Origin: Blastopirellula marina
Lineage (GTDB): Bacteria; Planctomycetota; Planctomycetia; Pirellulales; Pirellulaceae
DNA: 64,000 nt
Assembly: GCF_002967765.1 (NCBI RefSeq)
Contig: NZ_PUHY01000010.1
Coordinates: 992,001-1,056,000, forward strand
Direction of reading: 5' to 3'
Shown: positions 8,552 to 17,836 of the stretch, piece by piece
How positions within the stretch are numbered: the stretch's first letter is position 1
How the letters are laid out: the number at the start of each line of letters is the position of its first letter
Translations under genes and position numbers: made by a program
Notes under the pieces: model-generated
Seen by the model: only the letters and a program-made list of their open reading frames with translations
What the model was told of the DNA's origin: nothing
Database searches by the model: none

Positions 8552-9964
8552 TTAAACGTGAGCGAACGTCCGAGCGCGCGGTGCGAGACCGTAACTTCGC
8601 AGCTTGTTGCTGAGTGTGCGGACACTAATACCAAGCGCTGCAGCGGTTTTCTCGCGGTGCCCTTCGTAATGCTCCAGGGTCTGTTCAATCAGTTGACGCT
8701 CCATCTCTTCTAACCGCATGCCCACCACCGAGACATTACCACTGGCGTTTAAAGAGATCTCTTCCGTGCTGTTCTCTAGCAGCCAAGGACGAAGCTGATC
8801 GGCCGTCAATTGATTACCGATGGTCAACAGGGCAGCACGGGTAACAATGTTGTCCAATTCCCGCACGTTGCCTGGCCATGGGTGGCTGCAAAACAGATTC
8901 ATTGCCCCGTCTGTAACTGCCAGTGGTTCGCGCCCTACGCGAGCCACCGCCGCATCCAGGAAATGTTTTACCAGAAGCGGAATGTCTTCCATGCGAGCAC
9001 GCAGGGGAGGCAGCTCAATCGGGACAACGTTCAAGCGGTAATACAAGTCCTGCCGAAATCGATTTGCAGCTACCTCCGCTAACAAATCTCGGTTGGAAGT
9101 CGCCAGTACACGAACATCCGCAGCAATGGTCGAACTGCTGCCAACCTTCTCGAATCGTTTTTCCTGTAAAACCCGCAGCAGCTTGGCTTGAAGTGGCAAG
9201 TCGATCTCTGTGATTTCGTCGAGGAGAATCGTCCCTTTGTCGGCGAGTTCAAAACGACCAACTCGAGCATGATCGGCGTTGGTGAATGCGCCTCGCTCGT
9301 GGCCGAACAGTTCGCTCTCCATCAAATGGGCAGAAAGAACCGGGCAATTGAGGCTAATCAACGCCTGGCCATTACGGCGGCTGGCCTGGTGGATCGAACG
9401 AGCAACCAGTTCTTTACCCGTTCCACTTTCGCCGGTAATCAGGACGGTTTCATCCGTGGGAGCCACCAAGGCAATTCGCTGACGAAGCGTTTGCATGGCG
9501 GGGCTCTCTCCAACCATCACTACGCTGTTGCTTGCGCCGCCAGGCGGAATGGTGGTCGCTCGATCGCCCCGCTTGGTTGCTTCGATCGCTCGAGCAATCG
9601 CGGATTCGAGGGCCTCGATTTGCACTGGCTTTTCCAAGTAGTCGAGCGCTCCGTATCGCATCGCTTCAACCGCGGTACCGACGCTGCCGTGAGCGGTGAC
9701 CATAACCAACTGTGTCTTCTCATGGCGAGCACGTACTTCCCGCACCAACGCGAGGCCGTCCATACCGGGCATCTGCAAGTCGGTTACTACCACGTCGAAA
9801 GGACGCTTCGCCAAATGGTCCAAAGCTTCCTTGCCGCTACCACACGCCACGGCTGCGTAGCCCAATAGGCAAGCCGCATCGCACAAACTTTCGCGCGAGT
9901 GGGGATTATCGTCGACGACGAGGACCGAATGGGCTGGTTCGCGATTTTTGCTGAGATCAATCAT
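8552..9964 (-). CDS. Sigma-54-dependent response regulator (FlgR/FlrC type)
   Basis: 470 residues from the ATG at 9964, which overlaps the kinase stop codon (ATGA); the longer open frame upstream is antisense-like noise inside the kinase. Domains: receiver (about 14-125) with phosphoacceptor D62 in VVVTDLQMPGMDG; AAA+ sigma-54 interaction domain (about 150-380) with Walker A GESGTGKE (177-184), loop GAFTNA (224-229) in place of the usual GAFTGA, and Walker B-type GTILLDEI; a Fis-type helix-turn-helix at the C-terminus (EKTAAALGISVRTLSNKLRSYGL). It should activate sigma-54 promoters after phosphorylation by the kinase encoded just upstream. Its place before a sigma-54 promoter for flgB points to flagellar control, as FlgR and FlrC do elsewhere. 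Confidence 0.92.
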   Translation of the reverse strand: MIDLSKNREPAHSVLVVDDNPHSRESLCDAACLLGYAAVACGSGKEALDHLAKRPFDVVVTDLQMPGMDGLALVREVRARHEKTQLVMVTAHGSVGTAVEAMRYGALDYLEKPVQIEALESAIARAIEATKRGDRATTIPPGGASNSVVMVGESPAMQTLRQRIALVAPTDETVLITGESGTGKELVARSIHQASRRNGQALISLNCPVLSAHLMESELFGHERGAFTNADHARVGRFELADKGTILLDEITEIDLPLQAKLLRVLQEKRFEKVGSSSTIAADVRVLATSNRDLLAEVAANRFRQDLYYRLNVVPIELPPLRARMEDIPLLVKHFLDAAVARVGREPLAVTDGAMNLFCSHPWPGNVRELDNIVTRAALLTIGNQLTADQLRPWLLENSTEEISLNASGNVSVVGMRLEEMERQLIEQTLEHYEGHREKTAAALGISVRTLSNKLRSYGLAPRARTFAHV

Positions 9965-10842
9965 GCAGCAGCCTTCATTGCTTTGATCGGAAACATGAGC
10001 GTAAATGCAGCGCCAAAGTCGGGACAGTTCATGGCCGAGACCTGGCCTTCGTGAACTTCCATGACACGTTGAACGATGGCGAGCCCCAAACCGGTGCCGG
10101 TGCTCTTGGTGCTGAAGAACGGATCGAAGATTCGGCGAACATCTCCGGAGGTGATTCCACATCCGGTATCGGCGAATTCGATTTCAAGGTGGCCGAAGTT
10201 GACTTGCGATGTGATGGTCAGGATGCCCCCTTTGGGCATTACATCCAAAGCGTTCAGAGTGAGATTCAAGAAGGCTCGCTTGAGCATATCTTTGTCAGAC
10301 AACAGCATGTCCCGATCGGTAAGGTCGAGACGAAGCTGTACCTCTTGAGCCTGCAGCTGGGGAGCAAGGTCCTCACAAACTTCTCGAATCAATTCGGAAG
10401 TTGGCACATAACTGCGATTGGGCTGGCGATCGGCAGTGAAGTGAAGTAGATCGTCGACAGTCGTATTGAGGACGGTCAGCCCCGACTCAATCTTCCCGAT
10501 CACGCGGGCACTTTCCTGATCGGCACCCAGATTTCGCTTAAGCATGCCTGTGTACAGCGTTAGGGGCATTAAGCCGTTACGAACTTCGTGGGCAATATGC
10601 GAGGCCACCAAACCAAGATCGGCCAAGCGGTTTTTGCGAGCCAATTCGCGATTCTTAACTTCTAATTCGTCCGTAAGCCGAGTCACTTCCTTGCGAAGCG
10701 ATTCGTGCGTTTCCTGCAAACGGGCCGTGGCCTTATCCCAGCATTGCAGCAAATCGCGCAGATCGAGCGATTCATCTCCGCCTGGTAAAGGAAACACTCG
10801 ATTCGCATTGAACGAGGCGTTGTTGTCGGAAGATTCTTGCAT
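9961..10842 (-). CDS. Soluble sensor histidine kinase, partner of the flagellar sigma-54 regulator
   Basis: 293 residues without a membrane segment, so cytoplasmic. An N-terminal coiled coil (about 36-68) leads to the dimerisation/phosphoacceptor domain with SHIAHEVRNGLMPL (His85), followed by the ATPase domain: N box LNLTLNALDVMPKGG, G1 FADTGCGI, F box FDPFFSTK and G2 GTGLGLAIVQ. This resembles FlgS/FlrB, cytoplasmic kinases that sense completion of the flagellar export apparatus. Its stop overlaps the start of the response regulator by 4 bases; it starts 17 bases after the FlgN-like gene. The stimulus is not visible. Confidence 0.92.
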   Translation of the reverse strand: MQESSDNNASFNANRVFPLPGGDESLDLRDLLQCWDKATARLQETHESLRKEVTRLTDELEVKNRELARKNRLADLGLVASHIAHEVRNGLMPLTLYTGMLKRNLGADQESARVIGKIESGLTVLNTTVDDLLHFTADRQPNRSYVPTSELIREVCEDLAPQLQAQEVQLRLDLTDRDMLLSDKDMLKRAFLNLTLNALDVMPKGGILTITSQVNFGHLEIEFADTGCGITSGDVRRIFDPFFSTKSTGTGLGLAIVQRVMEVHEGQVSAMNCPDFGAAFTLMFPIKAMKAAA

Positions 10843-10859
10843 CTAGGTTCAGCCCTTTC

Positions 10860-11321
10860 TCACTCGACGGTCAGGTCGAAACCACAACTGGTGTTGCGGT
10901 TGTCGAGGTTGTTGTAGGCAGTTACGGAGTCGGTGGAAGTATGTGTTTCGCGAAGCATCGCGGCGATTTCATCTCGGTGCGACGATACAGCGTCGGTACT
11001 GCGTTGTTCAATCGTTTTCAGTTCTGTCAAAAGCACTTCGCACTGCTGAGCTGTCTGCGAACACTTAGTGCGATCGCTACTGCTTCGCCACACACGTGCC
11101 TCGGGATCTTGTTGCCGAAACGGATCGATCGTTCGATCAATTCGCGTCAAACGTTCGATCAAGGTTTGCTTCGCCGAAAGGACACGCATCAGATCTACAA
11201 TGTGATCATCGTGCCCGGCCAATCGCAATTGATATTGCGAAAGCGTAAGCAGCTGTGTCAGCACCTCGTGCTTTTGATCAATAAGTTGAACGAGTTGATC
11301 GGTTTCCTCTACTGAAGGCAT
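10860..11321 (-). CDS. FlgN-like flagellar export chaperone (putative)
   Basis: 153 residues, all helical. The first helix (QLVQLIDQKHEVLTQLLTLS) and the pattern of spaced Leu, Gln and acidic residues resemble FlgN, the chaperone for hook-filament junction proteins FlgK and FlgL; the LLTLSQYQLRL and LSAKQTLIERL segments fit its helical hairpin. There is no catalytic motif. It lies between a TPR protein (16 bases upstream) and the flagellar kinase (17 bases downstream). FlgN sequences are poorly conserved, so the call depends on size, helix pattern and context. It could instead be a planctomycete-specific helper of the kinase. Confidence 0.5.
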   Translation of the reverse strand: MPSVEETDQLVQLIDQKHEVLTQLLTLSQYQLRLAGHDDHIVDLMRVLSAKQTLIERLTRIDRTIDPFRQQDPEARVWRSSSDRTKCSQTAQQCEVLLTELKTIEQRSTDAVSSHRDEIAAMLRETHTSTDSVTAYNNLDNRNTSCGFDLTVE

Positions 11322-11337
11322 TCCATTAGGCTTTCGG

Positions 11338-13860
11338 TTAAAGGGACGTTGCCAACCAATCGAGGTAGTTTTGCCAGTCGTCCCGCGAGGCGTGGGTCGT
11401 TTCCGAGTAGTCGACCCCTTCTGCCAGGCGAGACAATACGATCTTGGCCTGCTCCACAGTACCGCGAGCTTCGGCCGATTGATTCATGTAGCGATAACAC
11501 TGAGCGATCTGCACAAACGCTTCTAACGAAACCGCTTCGGTTTGATACCGATTTGAAGCGGTCGAATAGGCTTCGATCGCATCCTTGAATCGCTGTAACT
11601 CAAACATGGCTGCCCCCTGAGCGAAATAGCTATTCCGCAAGATATTGGCTTCCACCGGATGGAGTTGTGTTTGTTCTTCCAACTTGTTGGTCAGTTCGTT
11701 AATCAATTCGTTATAGATCTCAGCAGCACGTTCCAGGTGATCTTTCACCTCTTTGTCGAACTTGATTCGCTGCGTTTCGATATTCACCAAACGGAACTTT
11801 TTCTTCGGCAACATCGACGACCGGCGATGACATTCCGCGATGAGGTAGCGAGCTCCGATCGAACGTGGATCTTCGGGGTAACGTCGCACGGCGGCGTGTA
11901 AGTACTTAATCGCACCCTGGTAGGAAGCGTTACTTTGTTCCAACAGCTGAAATGCCTCACGCGGAATTGCCTCGGCCACTTCCAAGGCTCCCTTCACGCG
12001 AGCTTGTGCCTCGAACATTTCTCCTTCCAAGTGTAGGACTTGTCCGAGTGAGAAGAGCGAGTCTTGCCACTCACGACTGCTTGGCTCTAGGTGACCATCG
12101 TCAAGGTTCGCAGCGAGCACTTCTTTCGCTTCGGCCAACTTGCCGAGTTCCATGTAAGCTTCACCGCCAAGCACGCGTGCTTCGTATACCGAAGGGTCTT
12201 TGGGGTAGAACTCGAGGCATTCGTTGATCGGGCCGAGGGCTTCTTCTGCTTTGTCCAAGGCAATCAATGCACGTGCGGTCGCTACCAATGCCCGTGGTTT
12301 ATGATCGCGTGTTTCGTAACGCTGATACTCCGCTAAGATCTCGACCGCCTTGCTGAAGTCTTGTCCACGCAGATCGGCTGAAGCGCTTTTCCAAAGGTCA
12401 TTGGTGTACTCGGCCGTCGAAAAGCGGAACTTAGCGAGATCAAGATAGACGCTTCCTGCACGCCGGAAATGGAAGCGAGACTGGGCTCGCATCTCCAGTG
12501 ACTCGTCGAAGGGAACCTTGTTCGCTTGACTTTCCAGGTACTCGCCCCACTGGTATTCGACTTCTGCTTCGATCTGCAGGGCTTGGTCGTCTGGGAAGAT
12601 CGGTCTTAAGACATTTGCGACTTCGACGGCCGGTTCAAAGTTTTGGGCCGACTTCCAATCATCTACGGCGTGGGTAATACGTTGCCGAAACTCGATCTCG
12701 CCAATCCAAGGATTGTCATAGCGACCGCTGGCATTTGCTTCACGAAGAATGCGGCGATAGATCTCGACCGCTTCCTCGGCTTTACCTTCTGCTCGCAGTA
12801 ATTCCGCTTCTTCCAATCCGGCGGCCACACTTTCATGCGTACGGTAGTAGATCTTTCGAGTACGCGCGGCTTGATCGAGGGCCTCTGTTAGCTGTCCATT
12901 GGCTCGCAGCATCACCGACAAGAGGTAGGAAGCTTTACGTGTCGAATCAGCCGCGACTAACTGATTACCGGCCGCTTTACGGAATAGTCGAATCGCGGCG
13001 TTCAATTCGTCCTGAGCCTTGTCCTTTTCTCCGGCATCCAAGAAGTCTTGATAGCGTTTCTGACTGACCAGGCCTTGGACAATTACCCCGTCCACGTAAC
13101 GTGATGATGTGGGTGGAATCTTTTCAAGCGTCTGCATTGCGTCGTCGTACTGACCAAGCTCGTATTGAATCTTCGCCAGACGCAACTGGGCGTTGGATTG
13201 CTGTTCGGTAGTTAGATTTGAGTGCGCATGAATTAACTCACTCCACTTGAGCGAAGCTTCCATGTGCTCTTTGGTTCTCGGCGTAAGTTCCAAGTACGAT
13301 TCCGCCAGGGCATCTTCGATTTCCATCTGCCGAACGGGATAGTCTTTGTAGATCGATTCGAGGATCTTGATCGCTGGCTCGTACTGCTTGGCATGAAACT
13401 GGCTAATACCTAGCAGGTAATCACCTCTCACCTCGTAACCTGGCGGAAAGCCACGCTCTTTGGCGGTCAACAGATGCTGAGCAGCAAGGCGATAAACCGT
13501 TTCTCGGTCTTTCGGATTGAGGTAGTCTTGAGCTTCCTCGGCCAGAATCGCCCCAAGCAGAAATGGGGCAGTTCCCTGGTAAGGCGGCTCGACACTCAAG
13601 TCATCGACCAGATTCCGGGCAACTTCACGCGCCTTGTTGGACTCGTCGTTCTCGTAATCGGCGATCGCCTGAACTAAGGTCTGTTCTTTTGACTCTTTCC
13701 CGGACAGCAAGACCCACCAGGCCCCCGTTCCGAGACCAGCAACTGCAAACAGCGTGGTAATCAAAAAGATTCGGTTTCCCAATAGGCCCATCAGTCCACC
13801 GCGTGGCGCAGCGACTTCTGCTCCTTCGGTGTCCTCGATTTGTGCCGAATCGGTACTCAT
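11338..13860 (-). CDS. Membrane-anchored TPR protein, first gene of the flagellar regulatory operon
   Basis: 840 residues. A short cytoplasmic N-terminus precedes one membrane helix (about 30-52, FLITTLFAVAGLGTGAWWVLL) and the rest should be outside the cytoplasm. The long remainder consists of helical repeats of the TPR/TPR-like type, for example ARNLVDDLSVEPPYQGTAPF, QLRLAKIQYELGQYDDAMQT, ALVATARALIALDKAEEAL and NSYFAQGAAMFELQRFKDAI. No enzymatic motif is seen. It is the first of four close-set genes (TPR, FlgN-like, kinase, regulator) leading to the flgB operon, so a role in flagellar assembly, envelope anchoring or signalling to the kinase is possible but unproven; it may simply share a promoter. 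Confidence 0.85.
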   Translation of the reverse strand: MSTDSAQIEDTEGAEVAAPRGGLMGLLGNRIFLITTLFAVAGLGTGAWWVLLSGKESKEQTLVQAIADYENDESNKAREVARNLVDDLSVEPPYQGTAPFLLGAILAEEAQDYLNPKDRETVYRLAAQHLLTAKERGFPPGYEVRGDYLLGISQFHAKQYEPAIKILESIYKDYPVRQMEIEDALAESYLELTPRTKEHMEASLKWSELIHAHSNLTTEQQSNAQLRLAKIQYELGQYDDAMQTLEKIPPTSSRYVDGVIVQGLVSQKRYQDFLDAGEKDKAQDELNAAIRLFRKAAGNQLVAADSTRKASYLLSVMLRANGQLTEALDQAARTRKIYYRTHESVAAGLEEAELLRAEGKAEEAVEIYRRILREANASGRYDNPWIGEIEFRQRITHAVDDWKSAQNFEPAVEVANVLRPIFPDDQALQIEAEVEYQWGEYLESQANKVPFDESLEMRAQSRFHFRRAGSVYLDLAKFRFSTAEYTNDLWKSASADLRGQDFSKAVEILAEYQRYETRDHKPRALVATARALIALDKAEEALGPINECLEFYPKDPSVYEARVLGGEAYMELGKLAEAKEVLAANLDDGHLEPSSREWQDSLFSLGQVLHLEGEMFEAQARVKGALEVAEAIPREAFQLLEQSNASYQGAIKYLHAAVRRYPEDPRSIGARYLIAECHRRSSMLPKKKFRLVNIETQRIKFDKEVKDHLERAAEIYNELINELTNKLEEQTQLHPVEANILRNSYFAQGAAMFELQRFKDAIEAYSTASNRYQTEAVSLEAFVQIAQCYRYMNQSAEARGTVEQAKIVLSRLAEGVDYSETTHASRDDWQNYLDWLATSL

Positions 13861-14107
13861 GAAAAAAAGTTCTCAAGTCGCAAGGGGCCTCAAGTCGATA
13901 ACGACTATGGGGCGGTGTGGACATCGTTTCTCGCAAAGCAGCCATAAAAAACTGTTGGCCGCGCACGAGCGAAATCACTGCGCGAGAATTCGCGGGACGA
14001 TGTGTATCTAAAATCGACGAAAGGCGTCAATACGGATCCTAAGCACCGGACCAACAAGAGGGGCGACAGCAGTGACAGCATTGCCCGCTCGGTAGCCATA
14101 GCGCACG
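13861..14107. other. Intergenic region upstream of the TPR gene
   Basis: About 250 bases between the TPR start and the terminator of the hydrolase-fold gene. It must hold the promoter of the four-gene minus-strand operon. No sigma-54 element with correct spacing was found and no convincing -35/-10 pair stands out. No gene is supported. Confidence 0.5.
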
Positions 14108-14136
14108 AAAAAACCCTCGATAAAAACCAAGGGTTT
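14108..14136 (-). terminator. Intrinsic terminator after the hydrolase-fold gene
   Basis: Arms AAACCCT (14111-14117) and AGGGTTT (14130-14136) form a 7-base stem with a 12-base loop. On the minus strand the stem ends in a run of six T. It lies 35 bases after the stop of the gene ending at 14171. Confidence 0.7.
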
Positions 14137-14170
14137 GAACTTCGGTGAGCCGACGACCTGGGACTGCAAA

Positions 14171-14911
14171 TTATTTTAACACTTGCCCCATGACCCAGCC
14201 GTTCATGTCTTCCAACATGTCGGTCATGATGCCGTCTCCGCATAGGTACTCGCGGACATCCATCCTCAAGCCTGCGCTATAGCCGAGACGAATGTCGTTG
14301 CATAGATGCGATTCGGTGTAGTAGGTGCTTTCGTGACAATGCATCAACAGAATCGGTAATTTTTCACACAAGCCAAGATTTCGGAGTGGGGCGTTGCCAG
14401 TCGGCAAAGGACCATTGATCGAAATCACGCCTGCGTAGTCAGCCGGGTTCTGCAATGCGAGCCGCAGGGCCATCGTGGCTCCATCCTGGTAACCGGCGAG
14501 AAACACGCGGCGACGATGAATGTTGAATTGATCCGTTGCCGATTCGATCGCCATTTCAACACGGCGCGAAGCGGCATCGATACTCGCTTCATCCTGAGAC
14601 CAATAGAAGGCGGGGAAGCCATTGGCACGCTGCGTGTGACGATTAACCCCGCGTGGTCCAACCGCCACGAAGTTTCGCGTGCTGGTCAGCGGCATGATCC
14701 GGCGAAGCTGCGATTCGTTGTCCATCGCCCCATGCATCCAAACGATTAGCGGATAGGCGTATCCAGGTTCGTAATGCACCGGCGAAAACAGCTCCAGAGG
14801 ACAGCTTTGCGACGAATCTCGCCGAATGCGAAACTCGTAGATCTTGCTTTGCTGGACGCTGAGGTTAGAGCTGTGACTCGTAGGTGGCGCTGGCGTATCT
14901 AAGCGTTTCAT
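14171..14911 (-). CDS. Alpha/beta-hydrolase-fold protein lacking the catalytic triad
   Basis: 246 residues from the ATG at 14911; an upstream TTG at 14962 would add 17 residues but has no ribosome binding site. The fold of the phospholipase/carboxylesterase or esterase-D type is clear: YAYPLIVWMHGAMDNE (oxyanion region HG), FVAVGPRGVN, a nucleophile-elbow strand and helix RRRVFLAGYQDGATMALRLA (about 133-152), then DYAGVISINGPLP. The elbow reads GYQDG, so the nucleophile Ser of GxSxG is Gln142. The segment after the next strand, LPILLMHCHESTYYTE, has no Asp where HGxxD is expected, and the end (YLCGDGIMTDML) has no catalytic His. It therefore looks like a pseudo-hydrolase, possibly a binding protein. 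Neighbours give no clue. Confidence 0.8.
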   Translation of the reverse strand: MKRLDTPAPPTSHSSNLSVQQSKIYEFRIRRDSSQSCPLELFSPVHYEPGYAYPLIVWMHGAMDNESQLRRIMPLTSTRNFVAVGPRGVNRHTQRANGFPAFYWSQDEASIDAASRRVEMAIESATDQFNIHRRRVFLAGYQDGATMALRLALQNPADYAGVISINGPLPTGNAPLRNLGLCEKLPILLMHCHESTYYTESHLCNDIRLGYSAGLRMDVREYLCGDGIMTDMLEDMNGWVMGQVLK

Positions 14912-15180
14912 GAAAACGTTCTGAGAACTCTCGATGTTGGTTGTGCGGAGAGCGAAGACCAAAATGTGGCTTGGTTCGCCATTTGGGTCAAGGTCAGCCT
15001 TGGCTTCTTTTTTCTGGCTGGGCCTGTTCGCTCATGTTTCGTGCCAACGACGAGAAATCGTTTTCCGGCGTCCTGCGCGACGTCCTTGTCGCTCCGTTGG
15101 AACAAGCATTGAAACACGAATAGAGAAGGGAAACAATCTTGCTAGCGAGTCCCAATTTAAGAGAAATTTCTTCTCGAACC
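14912..15180. other. Intergenic region between mdh and the hydrolase-fold gene
   Basis: About 270 bases without a supported gene; short open frames on both strands have no ribosome binding site or recognisable product. It should contain the minus-strand promoter of the hydrolase-fold gene, but no clear element was identified. Confidence 0.45.
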
Positions 15181-15208
15181 CGCGGCGTCAGCAAGGCTTG
15201 ACGCCGCG
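15181..15208. terminator. Strong hairpin downstream of mdh
   Basis: CGCGGCGTCA (15181-15190) and TGACGCCGCG (15199-15208) form a perfect 10-base stem with an 8-base loop, 47 bases after the mdh stop. Neither strand has a clear T tract, so it may act as a U-less terminator or as an mRNA 3'-end stabiliser. Confidence 0.5.
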
Positions 15209-15255
15209 TAAAATTAGCGATAACTAGCACGATGCCCGTTGCAAGTTCACTTCGC

Positions 15256-16275
<1,020 letters not shown>

Positions 16276-16390
16276 TCATGACAATTGATTGGCACATTCC
16301 GATTCTGCTGCTGAATATGGGCGCGCCGCACACGATTATCAAGAGGGCTTGACTTCTGTCGTACGCAGTCCGACCGGTAATCACAGGGTT

Positions 16391-17836
16391 TTAGCGGCGA
16401 CGAGAACTCGATTTCCGCGAGAATATCATGCCCATCGTAACACCTACCCCGATGACGAAAGCCAAAATAAGCAAGATGGCGAAAACGAACTGATTCACCT
16501 GCGGTTCGCTCACCTCAGTGTCCCGCTCGAGCGAACCGGCCACAAACAAAGGACTAATTTGCCGCCGGGTATGCTCTTCCCCCGACATGAACGGAGTTCG
16601 ATAGGCCCACAATTTAAAGAAGGCTCCCGTCATCGCCACCGAGAGATGGAGTTGATCCCCTTGTCGAACTCCTTCTGGCAATTCCGGAACACACACAAGC
16701 ACAGGATACTCGTGCGCGAACTCTTTGCGAGACGATTCATCCCCAGGCCGCTGCGATACGATTGGCGCGGGAATAGGTACGAAAACCGAAACTTCATAAT
16801 AATGGTCGATGCCTAATCGAGCCTGAATGTCGGCGTCATCAATTTCGATCCGCGTGATCCGACGACAAACACCTGACAGATCAATGAACTCTGCTCGATA
16901 CGCTTCCGGGGCAACCATCAATCCATCTTGCGGAAGTGTTAGCAATTCGGAGACCGTCTTATTCACGGTTGCCGTCTGCTGATCGCTTGGCAAGCGACCA
17001 ACCGTCGCCAACATTTGGTAGAAGGGCTCACGCTCGCGGCCGGCGAATTTGGCGCGATCTTGAATCGCGGAGAGTTCACCGATATCGACACCTTGTTCGG
17101 CAAACCGCACCTTAGCAGACGTGACGCCAAGCGCAGGACTAACCTGGTTGGGATGCCAGGAAATCTTCGAGGTGGCGAAGATATATCCAGGCTCATTATC
17201 CTCTGTCTGGTAAGGCTTCAAGAAGATTCCAGGACAACTAAATGGCTGCCCATCGAAGACTGCCGGCTGACCTAAATTCGCCGCCCACGCCGCAGGTAAG
17301 TTTTCGACGACCAAAATCCCTTGCTTCGGTCCATCAGGCCCATTGAGCAAGACGTCGACTTCAAAATACACGGACATACCGACATTCGGCGCGGCTTCTT
17401 CCGGCACGTTGATCTTACGAATTCCCTCGACCTTCCCTGTCAAAAGAAATACGTCGAGGCGATAGGCGTCCGGATTGTCGGTCAGTTCTTTCCACGGAAC
17501 ATCGAGTTGCAACCAATGCGTGATGCGATGCGGCTGCAGGCGCCGAATTCTCGTAAGTCCACGAATGACGGCTTCCTGCTCGCCAACACCGAGTTTCTCG
17601 CCGTCGACGAACATCGCCAAATAACTATCGCCGAAGTCAATCAGCTCGAAGAATTCCCGGGCTGACATCGCATCGAAGTCAGGACGAGTCTCACCCGCGA
17701 CATCCGAGTCAGCGGAACGCGTCTCATGAGAGGCCGGTTCATTAACCGAATCGGGAGCTTGCGCCACAATCCCTGACGAGCACGCCGTCACGAGCAGGCC
17801 AATCGATACGGTAATCTTAGTCAGTTGATTTTTCAT
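16391..17836 (-). CDS. Exported membrane protein with two copies of a planctomycete module
   Basis: 481 residues from the ATG at 17836. It opens with a signal sequence (MKNQLTKITVSIGLLVTACS); VTAC fits a lipobox, but cleavage after GIVAQA by signal peptidase I is also possible. One membrane helix lies near the C-terminus (about 446-468, FVFAILLILAFVIGVGVTMG), followed by a basic tail. The extracytoplasmic part holds two copies of a module of the form: strand with a G.V..I/R pattern, YxVxVxV, PVLVxVxxLPxG, a GxxF.KxW segment, then SPLFVAGSLE; copy one is about 110-235 and copy two about 320-440. The same module is in the next gene. It overlaps that gene by 20 bases and is co-transcribed. No known function is recognised. 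Confidence 0.75.
   Translation of the reverse strand: MKNQLTKITVSIGLLVTACSSGIVAQAPDSVNEPASHETRSADSDVAGETRPDFDAMSAREFFELIDFGDSYLAMFVDGEKLGVGEQEAVIRGLTRIRRLQPHRITHWLQLDVPWKELTDNPDAYRLDVFLLTGKVEGIRKINVPEEAAPNVGMSVYFEVDVLLNGPDGPKQGILVVENLPAAWAANLGQPAVFDGQPFSCPGIFLKPYQTEDNEPGYIFATSKISWHPNQVSPALGVTSAKVRFAEQGVDIGELSAIQDRAKFAGREREPFYQMLATVGRLPSDQQTATVNKTVSELLTLPQDGLMVAPEAYRAEFIDLSGVCRRITRIEIDDADIQARLGIDHYYEVSVFVPIPAPIVSQRPGDESSRKEFAHEYPVLVCVPELPEGVRQGDQLHLSVAMTGAFFKLWAYRTPFMSGEEHTRRQISPLFVAGSLERDTEVSEPQVNQFVFAILLILAFVIGVGVTMGMIFSRKSSSRRR

Noticed and set aside
8341-8688. 115-codon minus-strand frame between the regulator and flgB
   Set aside because: It overlaps the regulator C-terminus in another frame and the promoter region; no product is recognisable.
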